From the NCBI GenBank assembly GCA_003222275.1, contig QHVJ01000027.1, positions 1 through 48,669 of the forward strand: a stretch of DNA of 48,669 bases. Reading direction: 5' to 3'. The position numbers and the translations under genes were made by a program. This DNA comes from Acidobacteriota bacterium. Its GTDB lineage: Bacteria > Acidobacteriota > Vicinamibacteria > Fen-336. The first letter of the stretch is position 1; every line of letters begins with the position of its first letter. Under the pieces are notes generated by a model. It was given only the letters and a program-made list of their open reading frames with translations. It did no database searches and was not told where the DNA came from. Shown piece by piece: positions 33,958-43,616 of the stretch.

Positions 33958-34616
33958 GGCGCCGGCCGGCGGATGTCGGGCTCGCGCAGGTAGAGAGGCC
34001 TCAGCTCGGCGGGCGCGACGCCCTCCCCTCGCTTCAATCGCGGCGCGGCCAGCCGGCCGAGCGTCCCCGCGAGGAAGAGGCTTCGGGGCGGGAAGAGCGC
34101 ACGCGGGCGAAGCGAGACGATCAGCTCGCGGTGGCGCTCGGCGCCGTCGCCGACGAACGCCGCGACCTCGGGCGTGCGGGCGACGAGAGCTTCCGGCCGC
34201 TCGACGCTCGCCCGCCCCGTCATGACCCCTTCCCCGTCGTACACGGCGCCGTAGACCTCGCCGCGGTAGGCGTCCATCAGGGCCACCGACGCCGGGGCCG
34301 TGCCCGCGATCCGGGCCGCGAGCACGTCGAGCGCACTCATGCCCAGGCACGGCCGGCCCGCGCCGAGAGCCAGGCCCTGCACGGTGCTGAGCCCGACCCG
34401 GAGGCCGGTGAACGAGCCGGGTCCGGTCGTCACCGCGAACGCCTCCACGTCGCCCGGGCGCAGGCCGAGCGAGTGGAGCAGGAAGGCGACCGCCGGGAGC
34501 AGCCGCCGCGAGTGGCCTTCGGACGAGGCGAGACGGACCTCGCCGCGTACGCAATCGTCCTCGGTCACGGCCACGCTGCCGCGCTCGGTCGTCGTGTCCA
34601 CCGCCAGCACCCGCAC
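33954..34616 (-). CDS. tsaB: tRNA threonylcarbamoyladenosine biosynthesis protein TsaB
   Basis: Works with TsaD and TsaE to add t6A to tRNA position 37. The 220-residue ASKHA-fold protein begins MRVLAVDTTTERGSVAV and has TTGPGSFTGLRVGLST. The GTG at 34616 has a GGAGGTC site. tsaC, which makes the threonylcarbamoyl-AMP used in this pathway, is at 44917-45549. It is divergent from pfkA. Confidence 0.94.
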   Translation of the reverse strand: MRVLAVDTTTERGSVAVTEDDCVRGEVRLASSEGHSRRLLPAVAFLLHSLGLRPGDVEAFAVTTGPGSFTGLRVGLSTVQGLALGAGRPCLGMSALDVLAARIAGTAPASVALMDAYRGEVYGAVYDGEGVMTGRASVERPEALVARTPEVAAFVGDGAERHRELIVSLRPRALFPPRSLFLAGTLGRLAAPRLKRGEGVAPAELRPLYLREPDIRRPAP

Positions 34617-34658
34617 GCTCGTGACCTCCGCTCGCGCGCTCGTTCGTTACGGTTAGTC

Positions 34659-34664
34659 TATACT
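34659..34664 (+). promoter_or_regulatory. -10 box TATACT upstream of pfkA and its leader ORF
   Basis: TATACT, then 9 nt, then the ATG of a 14-codon ORF at 34674. No strong -35. Confidence 0.5.
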
Positions 34665-34673
34665 TTCGAGCGA

Positions 34674-34718
34674 ATGCGCCCGACAGAGACGCGCTTCGCG
34701 CCGGAGCGCGCCGAATGA
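34674..34718 (+). CDS. 14-codon leader ORF overlapping the pfkA start
   Basis: ATG at 34674, MRPTETRFAPERAE, TGA at 34716-34718, which overlaps the pfkA ATG as ATGA. It begins 9 nt after a -10 box, so it could be translated from a leaderless mRNA and pass ribosomes to pfkA by reinitiation. It may be untranslated; there is no ribosome site. Confidence 0.35.
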   Translation: MRPTETRFAPERAE

Positions 34719-35722
34719 AGATCGGACTCCTCACCGGGGGAGGCGATTGTCCCGGGCTGAATGCCGTCATCCGCGCCGTCGTGCGGCGCGCGCTGTCGTT
34801 CGGAATAGAGGTGCTCGGCATCCGCAACGGGTTTCTCGGGCTCATCGAGGGCGACGTCGAGCCGCTCACCGGGTTCTCGGTCACCGGCATCCTGCCCAAG
34901 GGAGGGACGATCCTCGGCACGTCCCGCTATGACCCGTTGCGCGTGATGGAAGACCGGCAGAAGCTCCTCAACAACCTCAAGCGCTACGGCCTCGACGCCC
35001 TCATCGCCGTGGGCGGAGACGGGACGCTGTCGGCGGCCCGCGAGCTGCACGAGATGGGGGTGCCGATCGTCGGGGTGCCGAAGACGATCGACAACGACCT
35101 CAAGGGCACCGACTACACGTTCGGCTTCGACACCGCCGTGAACGTCGTGCGGGACGCGGTCGACCGGCTGCACACGACCGCCGAGAGCCACCACCGGGTC
35201 ATGGTGGTGGAGGTGATGGGACGCCGGGTGGGATGGATCGCCGCCCTCGGCGGGCTCGCCGGCGGCGCGGACTTCATCCTGATCCCGGAGAAGCCGTACC
35301 GCCTCGACGAGATGTGCAAGGTGCTCGAGAGCCGGCACCGCCGGGGGCGCCCGTTCTCGATCGTGGTCGTGGCGGAGGGTGCGTTCCCCGCCGGCGAGGA
35401 GCCGCCGGCGCGGATCGGCGAAGGGGGCAGCTCCAGCATCGGCTTCCGGGTCGCGAAGGAGATCGCCGACCGGCTCGGGGTCGAGACGCGCGTTACCGTC
35501 CTCGGCCACATCCAGCGCGGGGGCTCCCCCACCGCGTTCGACCGGATCATCGGCACGCGCTTCGGCCTCCGCGCCGTGGACCTCGTTCGCGAGGGCCGTT
35601 TCGGCCAGATGGTGGCCCTCCACGGCACGCGCATCGACGCCGTCCCCCTGAGCGAGGCCACGGCGGGGCCGAAGCAGATGGACCTCGAGCAGTTCGCCGA
35701 CGCGGAAGTTTTCTTTGGTTGA
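34715..35722 (+). CDS. pfkA: 6-phosphofructokinase (phosphoryl donor uncertain)
   Basis: Phosphorylates fructose 6-phosphate. The 335-residue product has GLLTGGGDCPGLNAVI, GGDGT (100-104), PKTIDNDL (122-129) and the catalytic D126. In this family a Gly at the GGDG position indicates ATP use and a Lys before TIDND indicates pyrophosphate use. Here G103 and K123 are combined, the mixed pattern of group III enzymes, so the donor must be tested. There is an upstream 14-codon ORF. Confidence 0.93.
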   Translation: MKIGLLTGGGDCPGLNAVIRAVVRRALSFGIEVLGIRNGFLGLIEGDVEPLTGFSVTGILPKGGTILGTSRYDPLRVMEDRQKLLNNLKRYGLDALIAVGGDGTLSAARELHEMGVPIVGVPKTIDNDLKGTDYTFGFDTAVNVVRDAVDRLHTTAESHHRVMVVEVMGRRVGWIAALGGLAGGADFILIPEKPYRLDEMCKVLESRHRRGRPFSIVVVAEGAFPAGEEPPARIGEGGSSSIGFRVAKEIADRLGVETRVTVLGHIQRGGSPTAFDRIIGTRFGLRAVDLVREGRFGQMVALHGTRIDAVPLSEATAGPKQMDLEQFADAEVFFG

Positions 35723-35749
35723 GCTGGGCTTGGCCTCGTCCGGCGCGGC

Positions 35750-35755
35750 GATAGT
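35750..35755 (+). promoter_or_regulatory. Possible -10 box (GATAGT) for mutS
   Basis: GATAGT, followed by CTAGGCTCTTCTAGCCCA and the mutS ATG. The expected leader is about 11-12 nt. No ribosome site is visible. Confidence 0.4.
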
Positions 35756-35773
35756 CTAGGCTCTTCTAGCCCA

Positions 35774-38419
<2,646 letters not shown>

Positions 38420-38421
38420 GG

Positions 38422-38427
38422 TACACT
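38422..38427 (+). promoter_or_regulatory. Possible -10 box (TACACT) for the hsp20-htrA operon
   Basis: TACACT starts 3 nt after the mutS stop. A four-codon ORF (ATG at 38452, TGA at 38464-38466) follows and overlaps the hsp20 start as GTGA. Confidence 0.35.
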
Positions 38428-38462
38428 CGTTTGTTGTCGCCTCGTCACCCGATGGCACGCCC

Positions 38463-38903
38463 GTGACCGTGCGCAAGTGGGACCCTCTCCGGGACCTGCT
38501 GAGCCTCCAGGAGCGGATGAACCAGCTCTTCGAGGAAAGCTTTGCCGGCCAGCTCGAGGAGCCGGCGCTCGTCGGGTCCGGGACATGGACGCCCCTGGCC
38601 GATGCGTACGAGACGCCGGAGGCTTTCGTGGTCCTGCTGGAGCTGCCCGGAATCAGCGAAGACGACGTCGAGGTCCAGGTGGACGGCGACATGCTCACGG
38701 TGAAGGGACAACGGAGGGGCCTCAGCCCGCGGCCGGACCGCTTCCACCGCATGGAGCGCAGCCACGGGCCGTTCGTGCGCTCCTTCCAGCTCACCGAGGA
38801 GGTGGAGCCGGGACGCGTGAGCGCGCAGTTGCGCGACGGCGTCCTCCGCCTCGAGCTGCCCAAGGTGAGAGGCCGCGCGAGCGCGCGGCGCGAGCGAGAG
38901 TGA
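38463..38903 (+). CDS. Small heat-shock protein Hsp20 (alpha-crystallin family)
   Basis: A 146-residue holdase. The alpha-crystallin domain spans about 42-135 with FVVLLELPGISEDDVEVQVD, LTVKGQR, the conserved G-x-L equivalent DGVLRLELPK, and a basic tail. The start is GTG at 38463, overlapping a four-codon ORF. It ends in a GTGA overlap with the HtrA gene, so holdase and protease are made together, as suits protein-folding stress. Confidence 0.93.
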   Translation: MTVRKWDPLRDLLSLQERMNQLFEESFAGQLEEPALVGSGTWTPLADAYETPEAFVVLLELPGISEDDVEVQVDGDMLTVKGQRRGLSPRPDRFHRMERSHGPFVRSFQLTEEVEPGRVSAQLRDGVLRLELPKVRGRASARRERE

Positions 38904-40033
38904 GCCGCGGGCGGGCGGCGCTCCTGGCGGTGGCGGCCGGATCGCTCGCCGCCGGCGTGCTCGTGGGCGCACGCCTCGGCGGCCGCATCGAGACCTCCAC
39001 CCGGGCCGCGGAGACGGCGTCCCCGCTCGCGGCGCTGCCCCTCGGCCCGGACTTTCGCGCCATTGCCCGCCGGGCGACACCCGCGGTGGTCAACATCTCC
39101 GCCCTCCAGGTCTACCGCACCGAGGGCTCGCCCTTCCTGAGCGATCCCTTCTTCCGCGAGTTCTTCGGCCGCCAGATGCCCTTCCGCATCCCCCAGGAAG
39201 AGCGCAAGACGAGCCTCGGCTCCGGCGTGATCATCGGCGAGGGCGGCATCATCGTGACCAACAACCACGTCATCGAGCACGCCAGCCGCATCGGGATCAC
39301 GACCTCCGGGCACAAGCGGCTCCGCGGGACGCTCGTGGGCACCGACCCCGTGACCGACATCGCGGTGGTGAAGGTGGACGCGGGTGGCCTGCCGACGCTC
39401 CCCTGGGGGGACTCCGCCAAGGCCGAGGTGGGAGAGTACGTGGTCGCGGTGGGCAACCCGTTCCAGCTCAACCAGACGGTGACGATGGGGATCATCAGCG
39501 CCACCGGCCGCTCGAACATCGGCATCGTCGACTACGAGGATTTCATCCAGACCGACGCCGCCATCAATCCCGGCAACTCCGGCGGGGCCCTCGTCAACGC
39601 CCGCGGCGAGCTCATCGGCATCAACACCGCCATCTACTCGGAGACCGGCGGCTACCAGGGGATCGGCTTCGCCGTGCCCGCGAACCTGGCCCGCCTCGTC
39701 GTGGACCAGATCGTCGCCCACGGCCGCGTGGTGCGCGGCACGGTGGGGATCACCCGCGTCGCCGACGCCAACGAGGACACCCTGCCGGGCGGGGGGGAGC
39801 CGCCGGGCGTCCTGATCGTGGAGCTGCTGCGGGGCAGCGCCGCGGACCGCGCCGGCGTCGAGCCGGGAGACGTGGTGGTGGCGATCGAAGGGCGGCCCGT
39901 GGAGTCGGCGGCCCAGCTCCGCAACGAGCTCGCCCGGGCCGCGGTCGGCTCGCGCCTCCGGCTCACCGTCGCGCGAGGTCGGCGGCGGCTGGAGCTCACG
40001 GTCGCCGTGGAGGAGACGCACCCCGGTGCCTAG
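38900..40033 (+). CDS. HtrA/DegP-family serine protease with one PDZ domain
   Basis: A 377-residue periplasmic trypsin-like protease. The N-terminal helix (about 5-28) acts as signal or anchor. The catalytic triad is H123 (NNHVIEHA), D153 (DPVTDIAVVK) and S227 (NPGNSGGALV). A single PDZ domain (about 285-372) contains GVEPGDVVVAIEGRPV. One PDZ makes it DegS-like in layout. It overlaps the following gene by 8 nt. Confidence 0.94.
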   Translation: MSRGRAALLAVAAGSLAAGVLVGARLGGRIETSTRAAETASPLAALPLGPDFRAIARRATPAVVNISALQVYRTEGSPFLSDPFFREFFGRQMPFRIPQEERKTSLGSGVIIGEGGIIVTNNHVIEHASRIGITTSGHKRLRGTLVGTDPVTDIAVVKVDAGGLPTLPWGDSAKAEVGEYVVAVGNPFQLNQTVTMGIISATGRSNIGIVDYEDFIQTDAAINPGNSGGALVNARGELIGINTAIYSETGGYQGIGFAVPANLARLVVDQIVAHGRVVRGTVGITRVADANEDTLPGGGEPPGVLIVELLRGSAADRAGVEPGDVVVAIEGRPVESAAQLRNELARAAVGSRLRLTVARGRRRLELTVAVEETHPGA

Positions 40034-41417
40034 GAAGGAGCTGGGAGAGATCCTCCGCGGGGCCGATCTCATCACCCCCGCCCAGCTCACCGAGGCCCTG
40101 TCGCTCCAGCGCACGTACGGCGAGCGGCTGGCGAGCGTCCTCGTGCGCCAGCACATCCTCACCGAGAAGTTCGCGGTGACCTATCTCGGTCGCCAGCTCG
40201 GCGTTCCGCCGGTGGACCTGTCGAAGACCGAGATCGAGCTGTCCCTCCTCGACGTGGTGCCGCTCGAGCTCTGCGAGCGGCACCTCATCTTTCCGGTGCG
40301 GGTCGAAGGCACGCGGCTCCAGCTCGCCATGGCCGACCCGCTCGACCGCACCCTGATCTCGGAGATCGAGTTCAAGACGGGGGTGCGCCTCGCGCCGCTG
40401 ATCGCGCTCGAGTCGGCGGTCAAGAACGCGGTGATGGAGGCGCGCCGGGCGCTCAAGAGCGGCCAGCGCCAGATCAACCCCAACGTCCAGAAGCCCCGGG
40501 GGGAACAGTCCCCCGCTCCGGCGCCCGCGCCCGAAGAGATGAAGCCCGTCCCCGTCGTGCCCCTGGAGGAGAAGGAGCGCGCCGTCTTCGAGACGCTCGC
40601 CGGCGCGCCGCTCGCCCGGGTGCCCGTCCCCCACGCCGCCGTGCGGGTGCCCGCGGTCGAGGAGGTGCAGACCATCCTGGCCGTGGACGACGACCCCGCC
40701 GTCCTCCAGCTCATGGAGCAGGTCCTGCAGTCGCGCAAGTACCGCGTCGTCACCGCGCGCGGCGGCCGCGAGGCCTTGACCAAGGTGCGCGAGACGATGC
40801 CCGACCTGGTCGTCCTCGACGGCATGCTGCCGGAGGTCCACGGCTTCGAGATCTGCCGCCAGCTCAAGACCAGCGAGCGCTTCCGGCACATCCCCGTGGT
40901 CATGATCTCGGCCATCCACACGGGCTGGCGCTTCGCCGCGGACGTCAAGGAGAAATACGGAGCCGACGACTACCTCGAGAAGCCCTTCGAGGCGGTCGAG
41001 CTGCTGAAGCGCGTCGAGTCGCTGCTCGACCGCGCGCCCGCCGTCTCCCCTTCCTCGGAGGCGGCCGCGCGCCAGCAGCTCAAGGAAGGTGTCGTCGCCC
41101 TCAAGCAGGAGCGGCTCGACGACGCCATCGCGGCGCTCAACCGTGGCCTCGCCATCGACCAGTTCGACGATCTGCTCCATTACTACCTGGCGCTCGCCTA
41201 CGAGAAGAAGGGGATGGTGTTCCACGCCATCGATCACTACGAGAGGGCCGTCCACATCGCGCCCGACTTCTACGACGCGATCACCGCCCTGGCCACGCTC
41301 TACCAGAAGCAGGAGTTCTGGAGGAAAGCGGTCGAGATGTGGGAGATGGCGCTGACGGCCACGCGGGACGAAGCCGTCCGCGCGCGCATTAAAGACCACT
41401 TACTCAGCTTGCTGTAG
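40026..41417 (+). CDS. MshEN - receiver - TPR fusion protein
   Basis: A 463-residue three-part protein. Residues 1-150 are the N-terminal domain of GspE/PilB-type ATPases (MshEN: LGEILRGADLITPAQLTEAL, LGRQLGVPPVDLS, FPVRVEGTRLQLAMADPLD), which binds cyclic di-GMP in some members. After a proline-rich linker comes a response-regulator receiver (about 216-335) with acidic residues D221-D223, phospho-acceptor D265 (VVLDGMLPEV) and K319. Residues about 345-463 are TPR-like helices. There is no ATPase or DNA-binding output. It starts at GTG in an 8-nt overlap with htrA. Its partner kinase and target are unknown; a link to pili is an inference. Confidence 0.85.
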   Translation: MPRKELGEILRGADLITPAQLTEALSLQRTYGERLASVLVRQHILTEKFAVTYLGRQLGVPPVDLSKTEIELSLLDVVPLELCERHLIFPVRVEGTRLQLAMADPLDRTLISEIEFKTGVRLAPLIALESAVKNAVMEARRALKSGQRQINPNVQKPRGEQSPAPAPAPEEMKPVPVVPLEEKERAVFETLAGAPLARVPVPHAAVRVPAVEEVQTILAVDDDPAVLQLMEQVLQSRKYRVVTARGGREALTKVRETMPDLVVLDGMLPEVHGFEICRQLKTSERFRHIPVVMISAIHTGWRFAADVKEKYGADDYLEKPFEAVELLKRVESLLDRAPAVSPSSEAAARQQLKEGVVALKQERLDDAIAALNRGLAIDQFDDLLHYYLALAYEKKGMVFHAIDHYERAVHIAPDFYDAITALATLYQKQEFWRKAVEMWEMALTATRDEAVRARIKDHLLSLL

Positions 41418-41427
41418 GCGTCATTAA

Positions 41428-41508
41428 GCAAGGGGGCGCTGCGGCGCGCCCCCTTGAACCCCCGCTCGCTCCGCGGGAGTGAATCCCGCTCCGCTCGCGG
41501 CTGTTGCT
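41428..41508 (+). repeat. Composite palindromic element, intergenic copy
   Basis: Hairpin A is 41430-41457 (CAAGGGGGCGC stem of 11 bp, loop TGCGGC). Hairpin B is 41473-41489 (GCGGGA/TCCCGC, loop GTGAA). CCGCTCCGCTCGCGGCTG and TTGCT follow. It lies in the convergent gap between the MshEN-REC-TPR gene and the Crp-family gene. The dnaE copy shares the same order and 32 identical bases. Confidence 0.85.
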
Positions 41509-41515
41509 TTTGCCC

Positions 41516-41556
41516 GTTCTCTGCGGCCTCTGCGTGCTCTCTGCGGCCTCTGCGTT
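41516..41556. repeat. CCTCTGCGG repeat (copy 4, one arm only)
   Basis: Two direct units TTCTCTGCGGCCTCTGCG and CTCTCTGCGGCCTCTGCG, next to the composite palindromic element and 18 nt from the Crp-family stop. The opposite arm is missing. Confidence 0.8.
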
Positions 41557-41573
41557 GAGAGGCCGGTCCAGGC

Positions 41574-42248
41574 CTAATCAAACACCTTCTCGAAGTCGGG
41601 CTGGACCACGATCTCCTTGCCTTCGACGTGGATCAGGCCCTGGCGTTCCAGGTCTTTCAGCATGCGCGTGACCGTCTCGCGAGTGGTCCCGATGCGGTTG
41701 GCGATCTCCTGGTGGGTCGCGCGGCGGAAAGCGATGCGGCCGTCCCGCAGCCGCTTGCCCTCCTCACGGGCCATGTCGACGATGACCCGGGCCACGCGGC
41801 CGTAGACGTCGAGCAGCGCGAGGGTCGAGATCTGGTGGTTGGCCCGGCGCAGCCGCGCGCTCAGCACCCGGATGAGGGCGCTCGTGATGCTCTTGTTGTC
41901 GTTGAGCACGGTCTGGAAGTCGTTCCGGTGCAGCGAGAGCAGCTCGCTCTCCTCCACCGCGATCGCGGTCGCGGAGCGCGGCTCGTTGTCGAGGAGGGCC
42001 ATCTCCCCGAAGAAGTCGCCCGGCCCCAGCACGGAGAGGATCACCTCGCGCCCATCGTCCCCGAGGATCGTCACCTTGATGCGCCCCTCGGTGATCGTGA
42101 AGAAGAAGTCGCCCTCTTCGTTCTCGAAGAAGACCACCGTGTCCTTCGGGTAGCGCTTGCGCGCCGCCAGCTTGGCCAGGCTCGTGATGTCCTCGTCGGA
42201 CAGCTCCGAGAAGATGGGAACGGTCCTCAGGACCTCCCGCTCGTCCAT
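41574..42248 (-). CDS. Crp/Fnr-family transcriptional regulator
   Basis: A 224-residue regulator. The cyclic-nucleotide-binding domain has GDFFGEMALLDNEPRSATAI with E82, R91 and S92 at the positions that hold the ribose-phosphate in CRP. A dimer helix (about 110-140) and a winged helix-turn-helix follow (ATHQEIANRIGTTRETVTRM). No N-terminal cysteine cluster, so it is not an Fnr oxygen sensor. The start is ATG 42248 or GTG 42254, after GGAGG. The target genes are unknown. Confidence 0.92.
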   Translation of the reverse strand: MDEREVLRTVPIFSELSDEDITSLAKLAARKRYPKDTVVFFENEEGDFFFTITEGRIKVTILGDDGREVILSVLGPGDFFGEMALLDNEPRSATAIAVEESELLSLHRNDFQTVLNDNKSITSALIRVLSARLRRANHQISTLALLDVYGRVARVIVDMAREEGKRLRDGRIAFRRATHQEIANRIGTTRETVTRMLKDLERQGLIHVEGKEIVVQPDFEKVFD

Positions 42249-42270
42249 GGGCACAGGCCTCCGGTTTCGA

Positions 42271-42299
42271 ATATTAGACGCCTATGTCAAGGACGGCAA
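42271..42299 (-). promoter_or_regulatory. Promoter for the Crp-family gene
   Basis: On the minus strand TTGCCG, 17-nt spacer, TAATAT, in the 54-nt gap after the TPR/SLH gene. The spacing is ideal for sigma-70, so the regulator can be expressed independently of the upstream genes. Confidence 0.5.
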
Positions 42300-42302
42300 G
42301 CA

Positions 42303-43616
42303 CTAAGGGCCGACCAACCTCACCAGCTCCTCGACGACCGCTACCGCCTCCGGTCCCGACACCGGCCGCCAGGCCTCGAACCCTCCGGCCGGCGTCAGGT
42401 CCATGAGCCCCGCCGCAATCACGCGCGTAGCCGGGTAGTAGTACACGTTGCTGCGGGACATGTCGGTGGGGTTCGGCCCCGGGCCGACCGGCCATTTGAG
42501 CAGGTCCAGGATCCGTTGTACCGCGCGGGCCACGTCGCCGCGGCGAGCCGTGGCCGCGGGCTGGAAGGTGTGATTGGGGTAGAGGGCCATGATGTCGTAC
42601 GCCAGGGCCTTGATGATGTGGCTCCGCGCCCAGGAGCCCGAGATGTCGACCGCGACCTGGGGCTCGCCGGCGGGCACCCGCGCGAGGGCGGTCACCTTGA
42701 CCGCGACGAGGGCGGCGAGGTCGGCGCGGGTGATGGCGGGAGCGGTGGAGATCCGGCGGTACTCCTCGGGCATCTGCTCCAGCTCGATGGCCTCGCGCAC
42801 GTCACGGGACCGCCGTTGGGCCTCGTCGTCGTGCGGGTCGCGCGCCAGCATCCGGCGGTACGCCTCGAGCGCGCCGGGATAGTCCCGGCGTTGCATCTCG
42901 AGATCGGCGAGGCGGAGCAGCACCTGCCGGTCCTCGGTGGGATCCGCTCTCAGCACGCCCACCGCGCCCTCGACGTCGCCCGCGGTGACGAGCAGGTTGG
43001 CCAGCTCCAGCCGGAGGCCGGCCACCTCCGGCGCCGACTCCAGCGCCTGACGATACGTGGCCACGGCTTCCTCCGACCGGCCGGCTTCCTGCGCCGCGCG
43101 GGCCGCCGCCACCCGGCGCTCGGTCACCTGCACGCGCAGCTCGGCCACCCGCTGGCGCAAGAACGCGTCGCCGGGCTCCGCGCCGAGCGCGCGCCGATAA
43201 AGGCGCAACGCGCCTTCCGCGTCCCCGCGGCGGGACGCGGTGGCCGCCGCCCCCGCGAGCGCGGGCAGGTAGTCGGCCTGCCGGGAGATCACGGCCTCGA
43301 AGCTGCGCGCCGCCTCGTCGAGGCGCCCCGCCCGCAAGCGAGCATAGGCGAGCGCCGTCTCCGCCGGGATGAGTCCCGGGCTGCGGGCCAGGAGCTTCTC
43401 CATGTCGCGCTGCGCCGCCAGGGCGTCGCCCCCGAGGATTCGGCGCCAGGCCTTCTCGAGGCGCTGAGCCTCGGCCGGCGACAGCTGGCCCGGCACCGAC
43501 GCGGGAAAGACGTATTCGTCCGAGTCGGGCAGGGGCGGCTTCGGCGGCGGGGCGCACGAGGCGAGGAGGGCGACCGCCCCCACGAGGGGGGCCACCGACA
43601 GGGCGACCCGCCTCAC
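42303..43616 (-). CDS. TPR lipoprotein with C-terminal SLH-like domains
   Basis: A 437-residue lipoprotein (lipobox LASC). The middle has about six TPR units, e.g. AETALAYARLRAGRLDEAAR and GALEAYRRMLARDPHDDEAQ. The C-terminal third resembles S-layer-homology repeats: ITRADLAALVAVKV, DISGSWARSHIIKAL, YPNHTFQPAATARRGDVARA. The likely location is the outer membrane periplasmic face with cell-wall contact (inference). It overlaps the hflX stop by GTGA, an unusual partner. Confidence 0.82.
   Translation of the reverse strand: MRRVALSVAPLVGAVALLASCAPPPKPPLPDSDEYVFPASVPGQLSPAEAQRLEKAWRRILGGDALAAQRDMEKLLARSPGLIPAETALAYARLRAGRLDEAARSFEAVISRQADYLPALAGAAATASRRGDAEGALRLYRRALGAEPGDAFLRQRVAELRVQVTERRVAAARAAQEAGRSEEAVATYRQALESAPEVAGLRLELANLLVTAGDVEGAVGVLRADPTEDRQVLLRLADLEMQRRDYPGALEAYRRMLARDPHDDEAQRRSRDVREAIELEQMPEEYRRISTAPAITRADLAALVAVKVTALARVPAGEPQVAVDISGSWARSHIIKALAYDIMALYPNHTFQPAATARRGDVARAVQRILDLLKWPVGPGPNPTDMSRSNVYYYPATRVIAAGLMDLTPAGGFEAWRPVSGPEAVAVVEELVRLVGP

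Noticed and set aside
41430-41457. Classical intrinsic terminator
   Set aside because: The hairpin is strong but no T-run follows on either strand; a terminating role remains possible but is not supported by this criterion.
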